Source: Mesorhizobium sp.
GTDB lineage: Bacteria > Pseudomonadota > Alphaproteobacteria > Rhizobiales > Rhizobiaceae
Assembly: GCF_004962245.1 (NCBI RefSeq)
Contig: NZ_SUHQ01000024.1
Span: 1-64,000 of the forward strand
Reading direction: 5' to 3'
DNA length: 64,000 bases
In this document: positions 25,742 through 34,627 of the stretch, piece after piece
Layout: the number at the start of each line of letters is the position of its first letter
How positions within the stretch are numbered: position 1 is the first letter of the stretch
Notes under the pieces: generated by a model
What the model was told of the DNA's origin: nothing
Database searches by the model: none
Seen by the model: the letters and a program-made list of their open reading frames with translations, nothing else
Program-made: the position numbers and the translations under genes

Positions 25742-26701
25742 GTGACGATCGTGACCGGGAAGGCCGAGGCTCGCCGAAGTTTGCAAACCGGTAGGTCCGG
25801 TATGCTGCGCAAGATATGGGAGCATCGCGCTGACTATGCGTACGTGCTTCCTGCGATTGCCGTGATGCTCATCGTCATCGCCTATCCCATCTACTACACA
25901 GTTGAGCTGTCGTTCTTTAACACGCCGCCTGGCCTGCAGCTCCGCGACAAGAACTTCATCGGCATCGACAACTACACGGCGATCCTCACCAGTGAGGTGT
26001 TCTGGAAGGTCACCTGGAACACCCTTATCTGGACGCTGGGATCGACTTTCATTTCCTTTGTCCTGGGGTTTGCCACCGCGCTGGCGCTCCATCGCGACTT
26101 TATCGGCCGTGGCGTCCTGCGCGCCATCCTGATCATTCCCTGGGTCATCAGTGCAGTCGCCGCTTCCTATATCTGGAAATGGATCTACCATTCGGACTTT
26201 GGCATCATCGGCGCGGTGCTGGTCCAACTCGGATTGGCCGACCGACCACCGAATTTCATCGACAGCGTCAGCACGGTGCTGCCCTCGCTGATCGTCGTCA
26301 ATATCTGGCGCGAGTTCCCGTTCGCCATGATCATGATGATGGCCGGCCTGCAGACAGTCCCGGACCAGTTGCTGCGCGCCGCAAAAGTCGACGGAGCCAA
26401 TGCATGGCAGCGCTTCTGGCACGTCACCTTCCCGCACTTGAGAAACGTCTCCACGGTGACGATCCTGCTGCTGGCAGTGGCCAACTTCAATTCCTTCATC
26501 ATCCCTTGGATCATGACCGGCGGCGGGCCGTCCAACGCATCCCATATCTGGATCACCCACATTTATGAGCTCGCCTTTGGCCGCCAGCGCTGGGGGGTGG
26601 CATCGGCCTATTCGGTGCTTCTGTTCCTCATCCTGATGTCGCTCGGCTACTTCTACGTCCGTGCGCTAAGCGGCAACGAGCGGAAGGACGGGAGCGCATG
26701 A
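25742..26701 (+). CDS. ABC sugar transporter permease 1 (MalF-like, CUT1)
   Basis: A 319-residue membrane protein with six predicted helices and the EAA-type loop AAKVDGANAWQRFWHV that contacts the ATPase. I use the GTG at 25742 with AAGGGC ahead; the ATG at 25802 directly before MLRKIWEHRADY is an equally reasonable start. It overlaps the second permease (ATGA), indicating coupled synthesis of the two subunits. Confidence 0.9.
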   Translation: MTIVTGKAEARRSLQTGRSGMLRKIWEHRADYAYVLPAIAVMLIVIAYPIYYTVELSFFNTPPGLQLRDKNFIGIDNYTAILTSEVFWKVTWNTLIWTLGSTFISFVLGFATALALHRDFIGRGVLRAILIIPWVISAVAASYIWKWIYHSDFGIIGAVLVQLGLADRPPNFIDSVSTVLPSLIVVNIWREFPFAMIMMMAGLQTVPDQLLRAAKVDGANAWQRFWHVTFPHLRNVSTVTILLLAVANFNSFIIPWIMTGGGPSNASHIWITHIYELAFGRQRWGVASAYSVLLFLILMSLGYFYVRALSGNERKDGSA

Positions 26702-27588
26702 GCACGATTGCCGAGCCAGCCCCTCGAAGCCAGGCCCGTCGCCGTATGCGCGTCGACGGATGGCGGTGGGGCGGGCGAATCTTTCTCCTGTTCATGCTGC
26801 TTTACACCGCGTTGCCGATGATCTGGATGCTGCTCACCTCGATCAAGTCCGGCTTCGCGGCAATGCAATTCCCGCCGCAATGGTGGCCCGACCAACCTAC
26901 CCTTGCCAGCTACCAGAAGCTGCTCGATCCGCAGAACAGCGTCGGCCAGGACTTCCTCCGCTTTTTCTGGAACAGCCTTTTCGTGTCGACCGCCACGACC
27001 ATCCTTTCGGTGATCGTGGCAGTCCCTGCGGCCTACGCGTTTTCGCGCTTCACCTTCCCGGGCCGGAACTTCCTGTTCTTCGCTGTGCTGCTGCGCAACA
27101 TGTTCCCCGCGGTGATCTTTCTCGTGCCGCTGTTCATCCTGATGCGGGCGATCGGGCTGGTGAACACGCATGGCTCGCTGATTCTCACCTATCTCACCTT
27201 CGGCCTGCCGCTGGCGATCTGGCTGCTCAAGGGCTTTTACGACAACATCCCGATACAGCTCGAGCAGGCGGCGCGGATCGATGGGGCAACGCGGTTCCAG
27301 GCCTTTATCCTGATCGTGATGCCGCTCTCGGCGCCCGGAATCATCGCCACCGCAATCTATTCCTTTATCGGCGCGTGGAACGAGTACATCTACGCCTACA
27401 CCTTCCTCTCCAAGAACGACCAGTTGACCCTGCCGGTCGGCATCCAGCGGTTCTTCTCGGAGAATACGACGGACTTTCCGGGCCTGATGGCGGCCAGCTT
27501 TATGATGAGCGTGCCCGTCGTAGTGCTGTTCCTCGTCCTGCAACGATACTTCGTACGCGCCCTTACAGAAGGCGCGGTCAAGCACTAA
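26698..27588 (+). CDS. ABC sugar transporter permease 2 (MalG-like, CUT1)
   Basis: A 296-residue permease with six hydrophobic segments and the EAA-type motif EQAARIDGATRFQAF at about 190-205. Its start overlaps the stop of permease 1. The ATPase gene follows 10 bases later with AAGGAG ahead of it, completing a binding protein, two permeases and ATPase. Confidence 0.92.
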   Translation: MSTIAEPAPRSQARRRMRVDGWRWGGRIFLLFMLLYTALPMIWMLLTSIKSGFAAMQFPPQWWPDQPTLASYQKLLDPQNSVGQDFLRFFWNSLFVSTATTILSVIVAVPAAYAFSRFTFPGRNFLFFAVLLRNMFPAVIFLVPLFILMRAIGLVNTHGSLILTYLTFGLPLAIWLLKGFYDNIPIQLEQAARIDGATRFQAFILIVMPLSAPGIIATAIYSFIGAWNEYIYAYTFLSKNDQLTLPVGIQRFFSENTTDFPGLMAASFMMSVPVVVLFLVLQRYFVRALTEGAVKH

Positions 27589-27598
27589 GGAGTTGCCG

Positions 27599-28696
27599 AT
27601 GGCCCACGTGGTCCTCAAAGATCTCGTCAAGAGCTATGGCAGCTTCAAAGCTGTCAATGACGTTTCGCTGAAGGTCAATGACGGCGAGTTCGTTGCGCTC
27701 GTCGGTCCCTCAGGCTGCGGCAAGACAACCACTCTCAATCTCGTCGCGGGGCTGATCCCGATCACATCGGGCGACATATTCATCGGCGATCGGGTGGTCA
27801 ACGACCTCGACCCCAAGGACCGGGACATCGCAATGGTGTTCCAGAACTACGCGCTGTATCCGCAAAAGTCGGTCTATATGAACCTCGCGTTCCCGCTGCA
27901 GATGCGCAAGCTGCCAAAGCAGGAGATCGACAAGAAGGTCAGGGAAGCGGCGCGAGTGCTCGACATGACGCAGTTGCTCGAGCGCAAGCCGCGCGAACTT
28001 TCAGGCGGTCAACAGCAGCGCGTGGCCCTGGGCCGCGCCCTCGTTCGAGATCCGGCGGTGTTTCTGATGGACGAACCGCTCTCCAATCTCGACGCAAAGC
28101 TGCGCGTGCAGATGCGGTCCGAAATCAAGCGGTTCCATCAGGACCTGAAGGCGACGATTATCTATGTGACGCACGACCAGCTGGAGGCCGTGACCATGGC
28201 AGACAGGATGGCCGTGATGAACGGCGGCTATCTGCAGCAATACGATTCGCCGGCGCAAGTTTTCGCCCATCCCGCCAACATGTTCGTCGCGAGCTTCGTC
28301 GGCAGCCCTGCGATGAGCCTTATTCCGCTAGAGGCATCGACGGCAAACGGCGACACCGTTCTGACGAGCGCGGAAGGCTGGACCCTCCAGCTGTCGCAAC
28401 TCAATGCCCGCAAGGTCCAGAGAGCGACGACCAAGAAGGTCGTGCTCGGTGCACGACACTCGACGATCAAGCTGCACAAGAGCGCGGTCCCTGGTGCCAT
28501 TCCGGCCAAGGCCTATACGGTGGAACCGACCGGAGACGTCACTTTCGTGCAGGCGTTTCTGTCCGGCGCCATCGTCAACGTCAGCGTGCCGCCGAACATT
28601 GCCGTCGCGCCCGACGAGCAGATCTGGCTCGAGTTCGACCAGGAGCGGATGCATCTGTTCGATGGCGAAACTGAAATGGCCCTCAAGGCCAACTGA
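27599..28696 (+). CDS. ABC sugar transporter ATPase (MalK/UgpC type)
   Basis: A 365-residue ATPase with Walker A GPSGCGKTT (about 36-44), signature LSGGQQQR, Walker B VFLMDEPLSNLD and a C-terminal regulatory beta-domain (TOBE-like, from about 240) as in MalK. The ATG at 27599 is chosen for the AAGGAG spacing. It energises the importer at 24183-27588 and is followed by the galactonate-dehydratase-like gene after 33 bases. Confidence 0.93.
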   Translation: MAHVVLKDLVKSYGSFKAVNDVSLKVNDGEFVALVGPSGCGKTTTLNLVAGLIPITSGDIFIGDRVVNDLDPKDRDIAMVFQNYALYPQKSVYMNLAFPLQMRKLPKQEIDKKVREAARVLDMTQLLERKPRELSGGQQQRVALGRALVRDPAVFLMDEPLSNLDAKLRVQMRSEIKRFHQDLKATIIYVTHDQLEAVTMADRMAVMNGGYLQQYDSPAQVFAHPANMFVASFVGSPAMSLIPLEASTANGDTVLTSAEGWTLQLSQLNARKVQRATTKKVVLGARHSTIKLHKSAVPGAIPAKAYTVEPTGDVTFVQAFLSGAIVNVSVPPNIAVAPDEQIWLEFDQERMHLFDGETEMALKAN

Positions 28697-28729
28697 AACA
28701 GGGCGGATGCGTGTGGAGCGTGGGCGTGG

Positions 28730-29893
28730 ATGACTACGAAGCTTAAGATCACCGCGATCAAGCCCTATCCAGTGTGGGTAGGAACGCGCAACCAGATGCT
28801 CGTCAAGGTCGAGACCGACCAGGGGATCTTCGGCTGGGGAGAGAGCGGCTTGAGCGGTCGCGAGAGGGCGGTGGCCGGCGCGGTCGAGCACTTTCGCGAG
28901 TTTCTCATCGGCCGCGACCCGATGCAGATCGGCCGGATCTGGCAAGAAGTCTATCGCAGCCAGTATTTCGAAGGCGGGCGCGTTCTGCAGGCGGCGATTT
29001 CCGCCATCGACATCGCACTTCACGACATCAAGGGCAAGGCGCTGGGGGTGCCGGTCTACGAGTTGCTAGGCGGCAAGCAGCGCGACCGCATCCCCACCTT
29101 CGCCTCGACCGGAGACGAGGCCGAGGGCGACGCTGCCATCGAACGAGCCCGGGAACTGCACGCGCAGGGGTGGCAGGCGATCCGCTTCTTCCCGTTTGGG
29201 CAAAGCAGCAAGGACATCTTCGAGCCGCGCGGGTCGATCGGCGCTACCGCGAGGATGCTAAACAAAGCACGCGAGGCGCTGGGCGAAGAGGTGGTCCTCG
29301 GCATCGACTATCATCATCGGCTGTCGGTGGCCGAGACGGCGAGCTTCTGCAACAAGCTCGGCCGCGGCGTGCTCGATTTCCTCGAGGAGCCGATACGCGA
29401 CGAGACACCGGAGGCCTACGAGTCCTTGCGAACGATGACCGACATCCCCTTTGCAATCGGCGAGGAATTTGCCAGCAAGTGGCAGTTTCTGCCCTATATT
29501 GAGCGCGGCATCCACCAGTTCAACCGGATCGATGTCTGCAATGTCGGCGGGCTCACCGAGGCGATGAAAGTCGCTGGCTGGAGCGAGGCGCACTATGTGG
29601 ACCTGATGCCGCACAATCCCCTTGGTCCAGTGTGCACGGCCGCGACCGTGCATCTCGCCGCCGCTGTACCGAACTTTGCGTGGCTCGAGACCAGGGTGCC
29701 GGAAAGAAAGCTGGGCTTCGACAATTCCGAGTTCTTCCCCGTGCAACCAAGGCTATGCGGCCCCGACTATGTTGTCAGCGATCTGCCGGGGCTGGGCGTC
29801 GAGATCAACGAGGAGGCGATCCAAGCGGAGAGTTTCCGTTTCTGGGAAGCTCCCCACCTCAAGCGCCGCGACGGTTCTGTCACGAACTGGTAG
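28730..29893 (+). CDS. Enolase-superfamily dehydratase, galactonate-dehydratase-like, copy 4
   Basis: A 387-residue protein whose active-site spacing matches D-galactonate dehydratase closely. D193-Y-H195 (GIDYHHR), E219 in FLEEP, E245 in AIGEEFAS, D268 in RIDVCN and H295 in MPHNPLGP all sit about ten residues after the DgoD equivalents known from E. coli. It would convert an aldonate such as galactonate to its 2-keto-3-deoxy acid. Placement behind the importer and before an aldolase-like gene fits import, dehydration and cleavage. Substrate stereochemistry remains open, so no gene symbol is given. Confidence 0.85.
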   Translation: MTTKLKITAIKPYPVWVGTRNQMLVKVETDQGIFGWGESGLSGRERAVAGAVEHFREFLIGRDPMQIGRIWQEVYRSQYFEGGRVLQAAISAIDIALHDIKGKALGVPVYELLGGKQRDRIPTFASTGDEAEGDAAIERARELHAQGWQAIRFFPFGQSSKDIFEPRGSIGATARMLNKAREALGEEVVLGIDYHHRLSVAETASFCNKLGRGVLDFLEEPIRDETPEAYESLRTMTDIPFAIGEEFASKWQFLPYIERGIHQFNRIDVCNVGGLTEAMKVAGWSEAHYVDLMPHNPLGPVCTAATVHLAAAVPNFAWLETRVPERKLGFDNSEFFPVQPRLCGPDYVVSDLPGLGVEINEEAIQAESFRFWEAPHLKRRDGSVTNW

Positions 29894-29916
29894 TTTCCAT
29901 CCCACCGGAGTCTAAG

Positions 29917-30666
29917 ATGACGCATACTCCCGACATCACGCGACCACCTAAGGACCTGATCGAGGCGCTAAGGGAGATCGGCGCCGCGACGGTTGCCGGC
30001 ACGCTTGGCCACATGGGCTTCCGCAATCCGCACATGGTGGGGCCGGTGGCGCAGAACCACGGGAAGTCGATCGTCGGGCCGGCGCTGACGCTGCAGTTCC
30101 TGCCGCAGCGGCCCGACCTCTTCACCGAGGGAGAATATGCCGATCCAGAGACGCAATTGCACCGGCACGTGCTCTACCACGCCCAGGAGGGCGATGTGGT
30201 CGTGGTCGACGCGCGCGGCGACATGAGCTCGGGCGTCTTCGGCGATATGATGTCGACGTATTTCAAGGGCAGAGGCGGGGCAGGCATCGTCATCGACGGA
30301 TGCATGCGCGACCGGCCCAATGTCGAAAAGCTCGATCTGCCCCTTTGGCTGCGCGGCTGGACGCCCAACTATCATGTGCAGACCAGTATTTATCCCAATG
30401 CCGTCAACGTTCCGATTGCCTGCGGCAATGTTACGGTGATCCCCGGCGACATTATCGTTGCCGACGATGACGGGGTGGTGGTGGTTCCCGTCGCAATGGC
30501 CCCGAAGGTAATCGAAGAATCACAGAAGCATCACGATTGGGAAGAGTTCTCGCGAGAGAAGCTCATGCAGGGCGCCCCGTTGCAACGCTACTATCCGCTG
30601 CATGATGATGCCCGCGGGGAATACGAGGAATGGCGCAAGACAAAGCGCTTGGAGAACCCGAGTTAG
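29917..30666 (+). CDS. RraA-like / 4-hydroxy-4-methyl-2-oxoglutarate aldolase family protein
   Basis: A 249-residue protein of the RraA/HMG-aldolase fold. Conserved elements are IVGPALTLQ, GDVVVVDARGD, the loop GGAGIVIDGCMRD containing the catalytic Arg-Asp pair, and IVADDDGVVVVP. Characterised relatives are Mg2+-dependent class II aldolases cleaving 4-hydroxy-2-oxo acids to pyruvate plus a carbonyl compound. Coming directly after a sugar-acid dehydratase, it could act on a 2-keto-3-deoxy acid; this is inference. A frameshifted paralogue lies at 31939. The ATG at 29917 is 20 bases after the previous stop. Confidence 0.82.
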   Translation: MTHTPDITRPPKDLIEALREIGAATVAGTLGHMGFRNPHMVGPVAQNHGKSIVGPALTLQFLPQRPDLFTEGEYADPETQLHRHVLYHAQEGDVVVVDARGDMSSGVFGDMMSTYFKGRGGAGIVIDGCMRDRPNVEKLDLPLWLRGWTPNYHVQTSIYPNAVNVPIACGNVTVIPGDIIVADDDGVVVVPVAMAPKVIEESQKHHDWEEFSREKLMQGAPLQRYYPLHDDARGEYEEWRKTKRLENPS

Positions 30667-30855
30667 CGCATGGATTATCCTGCGGCGGGCGGCGGACCTT
30701 CTGGCGGTATCGCCGGCATCTGCGCAAAAAGCAGGAGTCGACTGCGCCGCCGGGCGTCCGCTTTCGATCTGGCAGCCCGGATTAGCGCGATCCAGCCCCC
30801 CCGAAGTCTGATGGAGGGACACGATAGGCAGTGCTCTGCCCGTCCGCGCCTCCCC

Positions 30856-31911
30856 CTAAACAATCCTCGCGCCGTTTCGGGCATCGAACAGATGCAGCTT
30901 ATCTACCATGATCTCCAACCCAATCTCCTGATCAAGTTTGAAGGGCGGTTGATCCCGTACCTCGACCATAAGGTCGACGCCGTTTGCACTTAAGGTGAGT
31001 TCTTGGGCTTCACCGGTCGGCTCGACCACCTGAACCCTCGCCCGAGCGTGGTTCCCGCCGATTGCAATGTGCTGCGGACGAATTCCGTATACCACTGCTT
31101 CCCCGTCTCCCATCCGAGCGTCCTCCGGTAAGGGTAAGCGTAGGCCCTGCTCGGCGACGAATACGCCGTTGTCGATTCGGCCTCTGATCAGGTTCATTTC
31201 CGGGGACCCGATAAAGCCAGCGACGAACAGGTTGGTGGGTTGCTCGTAGAGCTCTGAAGGCGTGCCGACCTGCTCGACCCGGCCTCGGTTCAGGACTACT
31301 ATGCGGTCGGCAAGGGTCATCGCCTCGGTCTGGTCGTGAGTGACGTAGATGCTCGTTCGGCCCAGCCGCTGGTGAAGCTTCTTGATCTCGGCGCGCATCT
31401 TGACACGCAACTTGGCATCGAGATTACTGAGCGGTTCATCAAACAGGAAAGCGGCTGGATCGCGCACGATCGCCCGTCCCATAGCGACGCGTTGGCGCTG
31501 ACCGCCCGACAGTTGGCGTGGCATCCGTCCAAGCAGATCCTGCAAGCCGAGGATTTCGGCGGCCGCCTTCACCCTCGCGACAATCTCTTCTCTGGGGACC
31601 TTGGCCAATCGAAGCGCAAAGCTCATATTGTCCGCGACACTCATGTGCGGATAAAGCGCATAGCTTTGGAAGACCATCGCAATGTCGCGTGATTTGGCCG
31701 GCATCTCGTCGACGACCCGCCCGCCGATGCGGATCTCGCCGGTCGTCTGTTCCTCCAACCCGGCAATCATGCGAAGAAGGGTTGACTTACCGCAGCCTGA
31801 GGGACCGACAAGGACGACAAATTCCCCGCTAGCGATCTCGATGTTCACATCGTGCAGAACTTCCACGGCGCCGAAGCTCTTACCCAGCTGGTCGATCTGA
31901 ATTCCAGACAC
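30856..31911 (-). CDS. ABC sugar transporter ATPase (UgpC/MalK type), second system
   Basis: A 351-residue ATPase: Walker A GPSGCGKST, signature LSGGQRQR, Walker B FLFDEPLSNLD, H-loop YVTHDQTEAM and a C-terminal TOBE-like domain. It is the last gene of the minus-strand operon beginning with the binding protein at 34628-35908. The 189-base gap to the convergent RraA-like gene on the other side holds nothing I can identify. Confidence 0.93.
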   Translation of the reverse strand: MSGIQIDQLGKSFGAVEVLHDVNIEIASGEFVVLVGPSGCGKSTLLRMIAGLEEQTTGEIRIGGRVVDEMPAKSRDIAMVFQSYALYPHMSVADNMSFALRLAKVPREEIVARVKAAAEILGLQDLLGRMPRQLSGGQRQRVAMGRAIVRDPAAFLFDEPLSNLDAKLRVKMRAEIKKLHQRLGRTSIYVTHDQTEAMTLADRIVVLNRGRVEQVGTPSELYEQPTNLFVAGFIGSPEMNLIRGRIDNGVFVAEQGLRLPLPEDARMGDGEAVVYGIRPQHIAIGGNHARARVQVVEPTGEAQELTLSANGVDLMVEVRDQPPFKLDQEIGLEIMVDKLHLFDARNGARIV

Positions 31912-31938
31912 TCACTGTCCTCCCGTTTCCGGCTCTGC

Positions 31939-32693
31939 TCACTTTCGCTGAACGTGCCGCCAGGCGCGATATTCGACCTCGCCTTCGGGGCTCAATGGGT
32001 AGTATTTTCGCAGGTCGCCTCCCTCGGCCAAGCGCGTGCGGGAAAATTCCTCCCACTCGACATGTTCGCCGGCGAGCTCAACCAGTTTTGCGGCAAGGGC
32101 CACCGGTACCACGACGACGCCATCATCGTCGGCGACGATGATGTCTCCCGGTATGACGAGCACGTTCGAGCAGGCGATGGGGACGTTAACGGCAAAGGGG
32201 ACGATGTTGGTCTGGGCATGGAAATTCGGCGTGACATCCCTCACCCAGATGCCGATGTCCAAGGCAGCCGCCTGGGCAGAATCTCGGATACACCCGTCGA
32301 CAACGACGCCGGCCCCCCCACGCCCGGCGAAATAGGTCAACATCATCTCACCGAAGATACCGCTGCCAAGATCGCCACGCGCATCGACGACCACCATGTC
32401 GCCCGGCTGTGTGGGGTACAGTACGTGACGGTGGAGTTGGCGTTCGGGCTCCTCATACTCAGACTCGTTGTAAAGATCTTCGCGCTTCGGCATGCATTGG
32501 AGCGTGAGAGCGGGCCCGGCCGCCGTGCGGCCGGGCCTTAGCGGCCGGGGCCCTCGGATCTGCGGATCGCGAATACCCACTTGTGATAAAGCTCGCTGGC
32601 CAAGGTCGCTGAACCGATCGCTGCAAGTGCGTCGACCAGTTGCCTCGGTGGCCGAGAAATGTCCTTTATCGCCGGTGCTTGGTCTACTTCCAC
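31939..32693 (-). pseudogene. RraA-like aldolase paralogue with a one-base frameshift
   Basis: Most of the protein is intact (GPALTLQ, GDMVVVDARGD, GGAGVVVDGCIRD, IVADDDGVVVVP) and close to the gene at 29917. Its first 45 codons are in another frame: a GTG at 32693 with GGGAG upstream opens VEVDQAPAI ... ISRPPRQLVDAL ... LASELYHK, which aligns with the neighbour's PPKDLIEALREIG. The frames meet at about 32580; adding one G (AAGGTGGG for AAGTGGG) restores HKVGIRDP. It is either a recent pseudogene or a sequence error in an intact gene of the importer operon. Confidence 0.75.
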
Positions 32694-32826
32694 GTTTCAT
32701 TCTCCCGTTACGTCGGCGATGAGCCCACGCCGCCAATCTCGCTCAAATGCGTAGTCATCCGTCCTCAAAGCCATAGATCGTTCGCTACCAACCAAGGAAT
32801 GATCAAGGTTTTCATGATCTCTCAAC

Positions 32827-33705
32827 TCAGCCGCGAACTGCACCGGTCGTTAGACCCTTGACCAACAGGCCTTGAGCAAACCAGACGAACACCAAGGTCG
32901 GGATCACCATGAGGACGCCGGCCGCCGACATGGCTCCCCAGTCAATGCCAAACTGCGAGACGAAGTTGGTAAGCCCGACTGGCAGCGTCTGCGCGGCCTT
33001 GCTTGAGGTCAGGGTCAATGCGAGCAGCAGGTCGTTCCACGTGAAGAGGAAGGTGATGACCGCGCTGGCGCCGATGCCAGGCGCAATCAGTGGCGCCACG
33101 ATCTGGACCAGCGTGCGGATCGTGCCGGCGCCGTCCGACTGGGCAGCCTCCTCGATCTCTTTCGGCACATCCTGGATGAAACCCAGCAGCAACCAGATGG
33201 CGATAGGCAGTTTTGCCGCCGTATGGCTCAGGATGAGTGCCCAAATGGTGTCCAGCAGGCCCATCGCGGCGAACACGGCGAAGAGCGGGATGGCGAGCGC
33301 GATGACCGGTATCATGCGCATGATCAAAAGTAGCCCGAAAATCAGCATGGCGCCCGGCATCCTGAAGCGCGACAGGGCGTAGGCGCAGGGAATGGCCAAC
33401 AGATGGACCAGAATAACCGTCGCGACCGAGACGATGACGGTGTTCCACACATAGCCCATCGTGTCGTACTCCGTGAAAACGGAGACGTATTGCGTAATGG
33501 TCGCGGTCTCGGGGATGATGTGCACCGGCACCGAGAAAATGTCGGCTGAGCTCCGGATTGATGTCAGGAACAGCCACACCAGCGGAAAAACGGTGAAGGC
33601 GATGGTTAGAACAAGGGCCAGGTAGCGCCCTGCAACACCTGCGGTCAGCCTGCGGCGCCGGCATTTTGGTTTGGGACGCGCGCTGACGGTCGCGGCTTCG
33701 GTCAT
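32827..33705 (-). CDS. ABC sugar transporter permease 2 (MalG-like), second system
   Basis: A 292-residue permease with six hydrophobic segments and the EAA-type loop EEAAQSDGAGTIRTL. The ATG at 33705 overlaps the stop of permease 1 (ATGA), so the apparent longer upstream frame is an artefact. It pairs with the gene at 33702-34625. Confidence 0.92.
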   Translation of the reverse strand: MTEAATVSARPKPKCRRRRLTAGVAGRYLALVLTIAFTVFPLVWLFLTSIRSSADIFSVPVHIIPETATITQYVSVFTEYDTMGYVWNTVIVSVATVILVHLLAIPCAYALSRFRMPGAMLIFGLLLIMRMIPVIALAIPLFAVFAAMGLLDTIWALILSHTAAKLPIAIWLLLGFIQDVPKEIEEAAQSDGAGTIRTLVQIVAPLIAPGIGASAVITFLFTWNDLLLALTLTSSKAAQTLPVGLTNFVSQFGIDWGAMSAAGVLMVIPTLVFVWFAQGLLVKGLTTGAVRG

Positions 33706-34625
33706 ATCGCTCTCCGTTTCGCAATCAGCCACGGTATCCCGTAGAGGAGGCCGAGCACGAACAGCGACATCCCCAAGGCGATGTAGGAAACCGCCGCCGC
33801 GTGTCCGAAATCCACCGCCTGAAACGCCAGCAGATAGGCGTAAACTGTAAGCAGGTTGGTGGCGCCTCCCGGCCCGCCCTGCGTCATCAGCCATACGACG
33901 TCGAAGGTCCGGAACGTGTCGATGATGCGAAGCATCAGCGCGATCATGATGACCGGACGCATCAGCGGCAGCACGATGTGCCAGAAGCGCTGCCATGGTG
34001 TGGCGCCGTCCACCGTAGCAGCCTCGAGCGGCTCCTGCGGCAAGGATTGCAGACCGGCAAGGAACAGCAGCACCATCAGCGGCGTGTTCTGCCAGACATC
34101 GGCGACAATCACCGAGACAAGAGCCCAGGTCGGATGATTGAGCCACGGGATATTGGGTAGGTTGAACATGCGCAGCAACGCGTCCACGAGGCCGTACTGG
34201 GTGTTGAAAAGCCAGCGGAAATTCAGCCCCACGACGGCGGGCGCGATCATCGGCGGCACCAGCAGCAAGGTGCGCGCGAGCCGCATCCCGCGCAATTTGC
34301 CGTTGACGAGCAGGGCGATCGCCATTCCGGCCACCACTTCCACGGTGATGGAAATGACGCTGAAGATGGTCTGATTTCGCAGAGCCTGATTGAACTGGCG
34401 GCCGAAGAGTTCGTCGGTGTAGTTGCCCACCCCGGCAAATGGCGCGGAGCCGCTCAGATCCCAACGAAAGAAACTCATTATGAAAGAGTATCCGAGCGGA
34501 TAGATAAGGATGGCGACCATGACGAGGAGCGCCGGGGTGGCCAGGAGGTACCCTCTCTGCCAGGTGTAGGGCAGCGGCGAACGTCGCCGACGCCCCGTCA
34601 CCTGATGCTGCGCGACGGGCGGCAT
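33702..34625 (-). CDS. ABC sugar transporter permease 1 (MalF-like), second system
   Basis: A 307-residue permease with six predicted helices and the EAA-type loop EAATVDGATPWQRFWHI. The basic N-terminus (TGRRRRS) is cytoplasmic by the positive-inside rule. It starts two bases after the binding-protein stop, so the four transport genes form one transcript. Confidence 0.92.
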   Translation of the reverse strand: MPPVAQHQVTGRRRRSPLPYTWQRGYLLATPALLVMVAILIYPLGYSFIMSFFRWDLSGSAPFAGVGNYTDELFGRQFNQALRNQTIFSVISITVEVVAGMAIALLVNGKLRGMRLARTLLLVPPMIAPAVVGLNFRWLFNTQYGLVDALLRMFNLPNIPWLNHPTWALVSVIVADVWQNTPLMVLLFLAGLQSLPQEPLEAATVDGATPWQRFWHIVLPLMRPVIMIALMLRIIDTFRTFDVVWLMTQGGPGGATNLLTVYAYLLAFQAVDFGHAAAVSYIALGMSLFVLGLLYGIPWLIAKRRAI

Positions 34626-34627
34626 GC

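Noticed and set aside
24615..27630. Long minus-strand frames opposite the CUT1 importer genes
   Set aside because: Charged, motif-free translations opposite well-defined transport proteins.
32513..32537. 11-bp perfect inverted repeat with a 3-base loop inside the RraA-like gene
   Set aside because: It lies within coding sequence (RPGRTAAGPAL) and is explained by GC-rich codons; no T-run follows.
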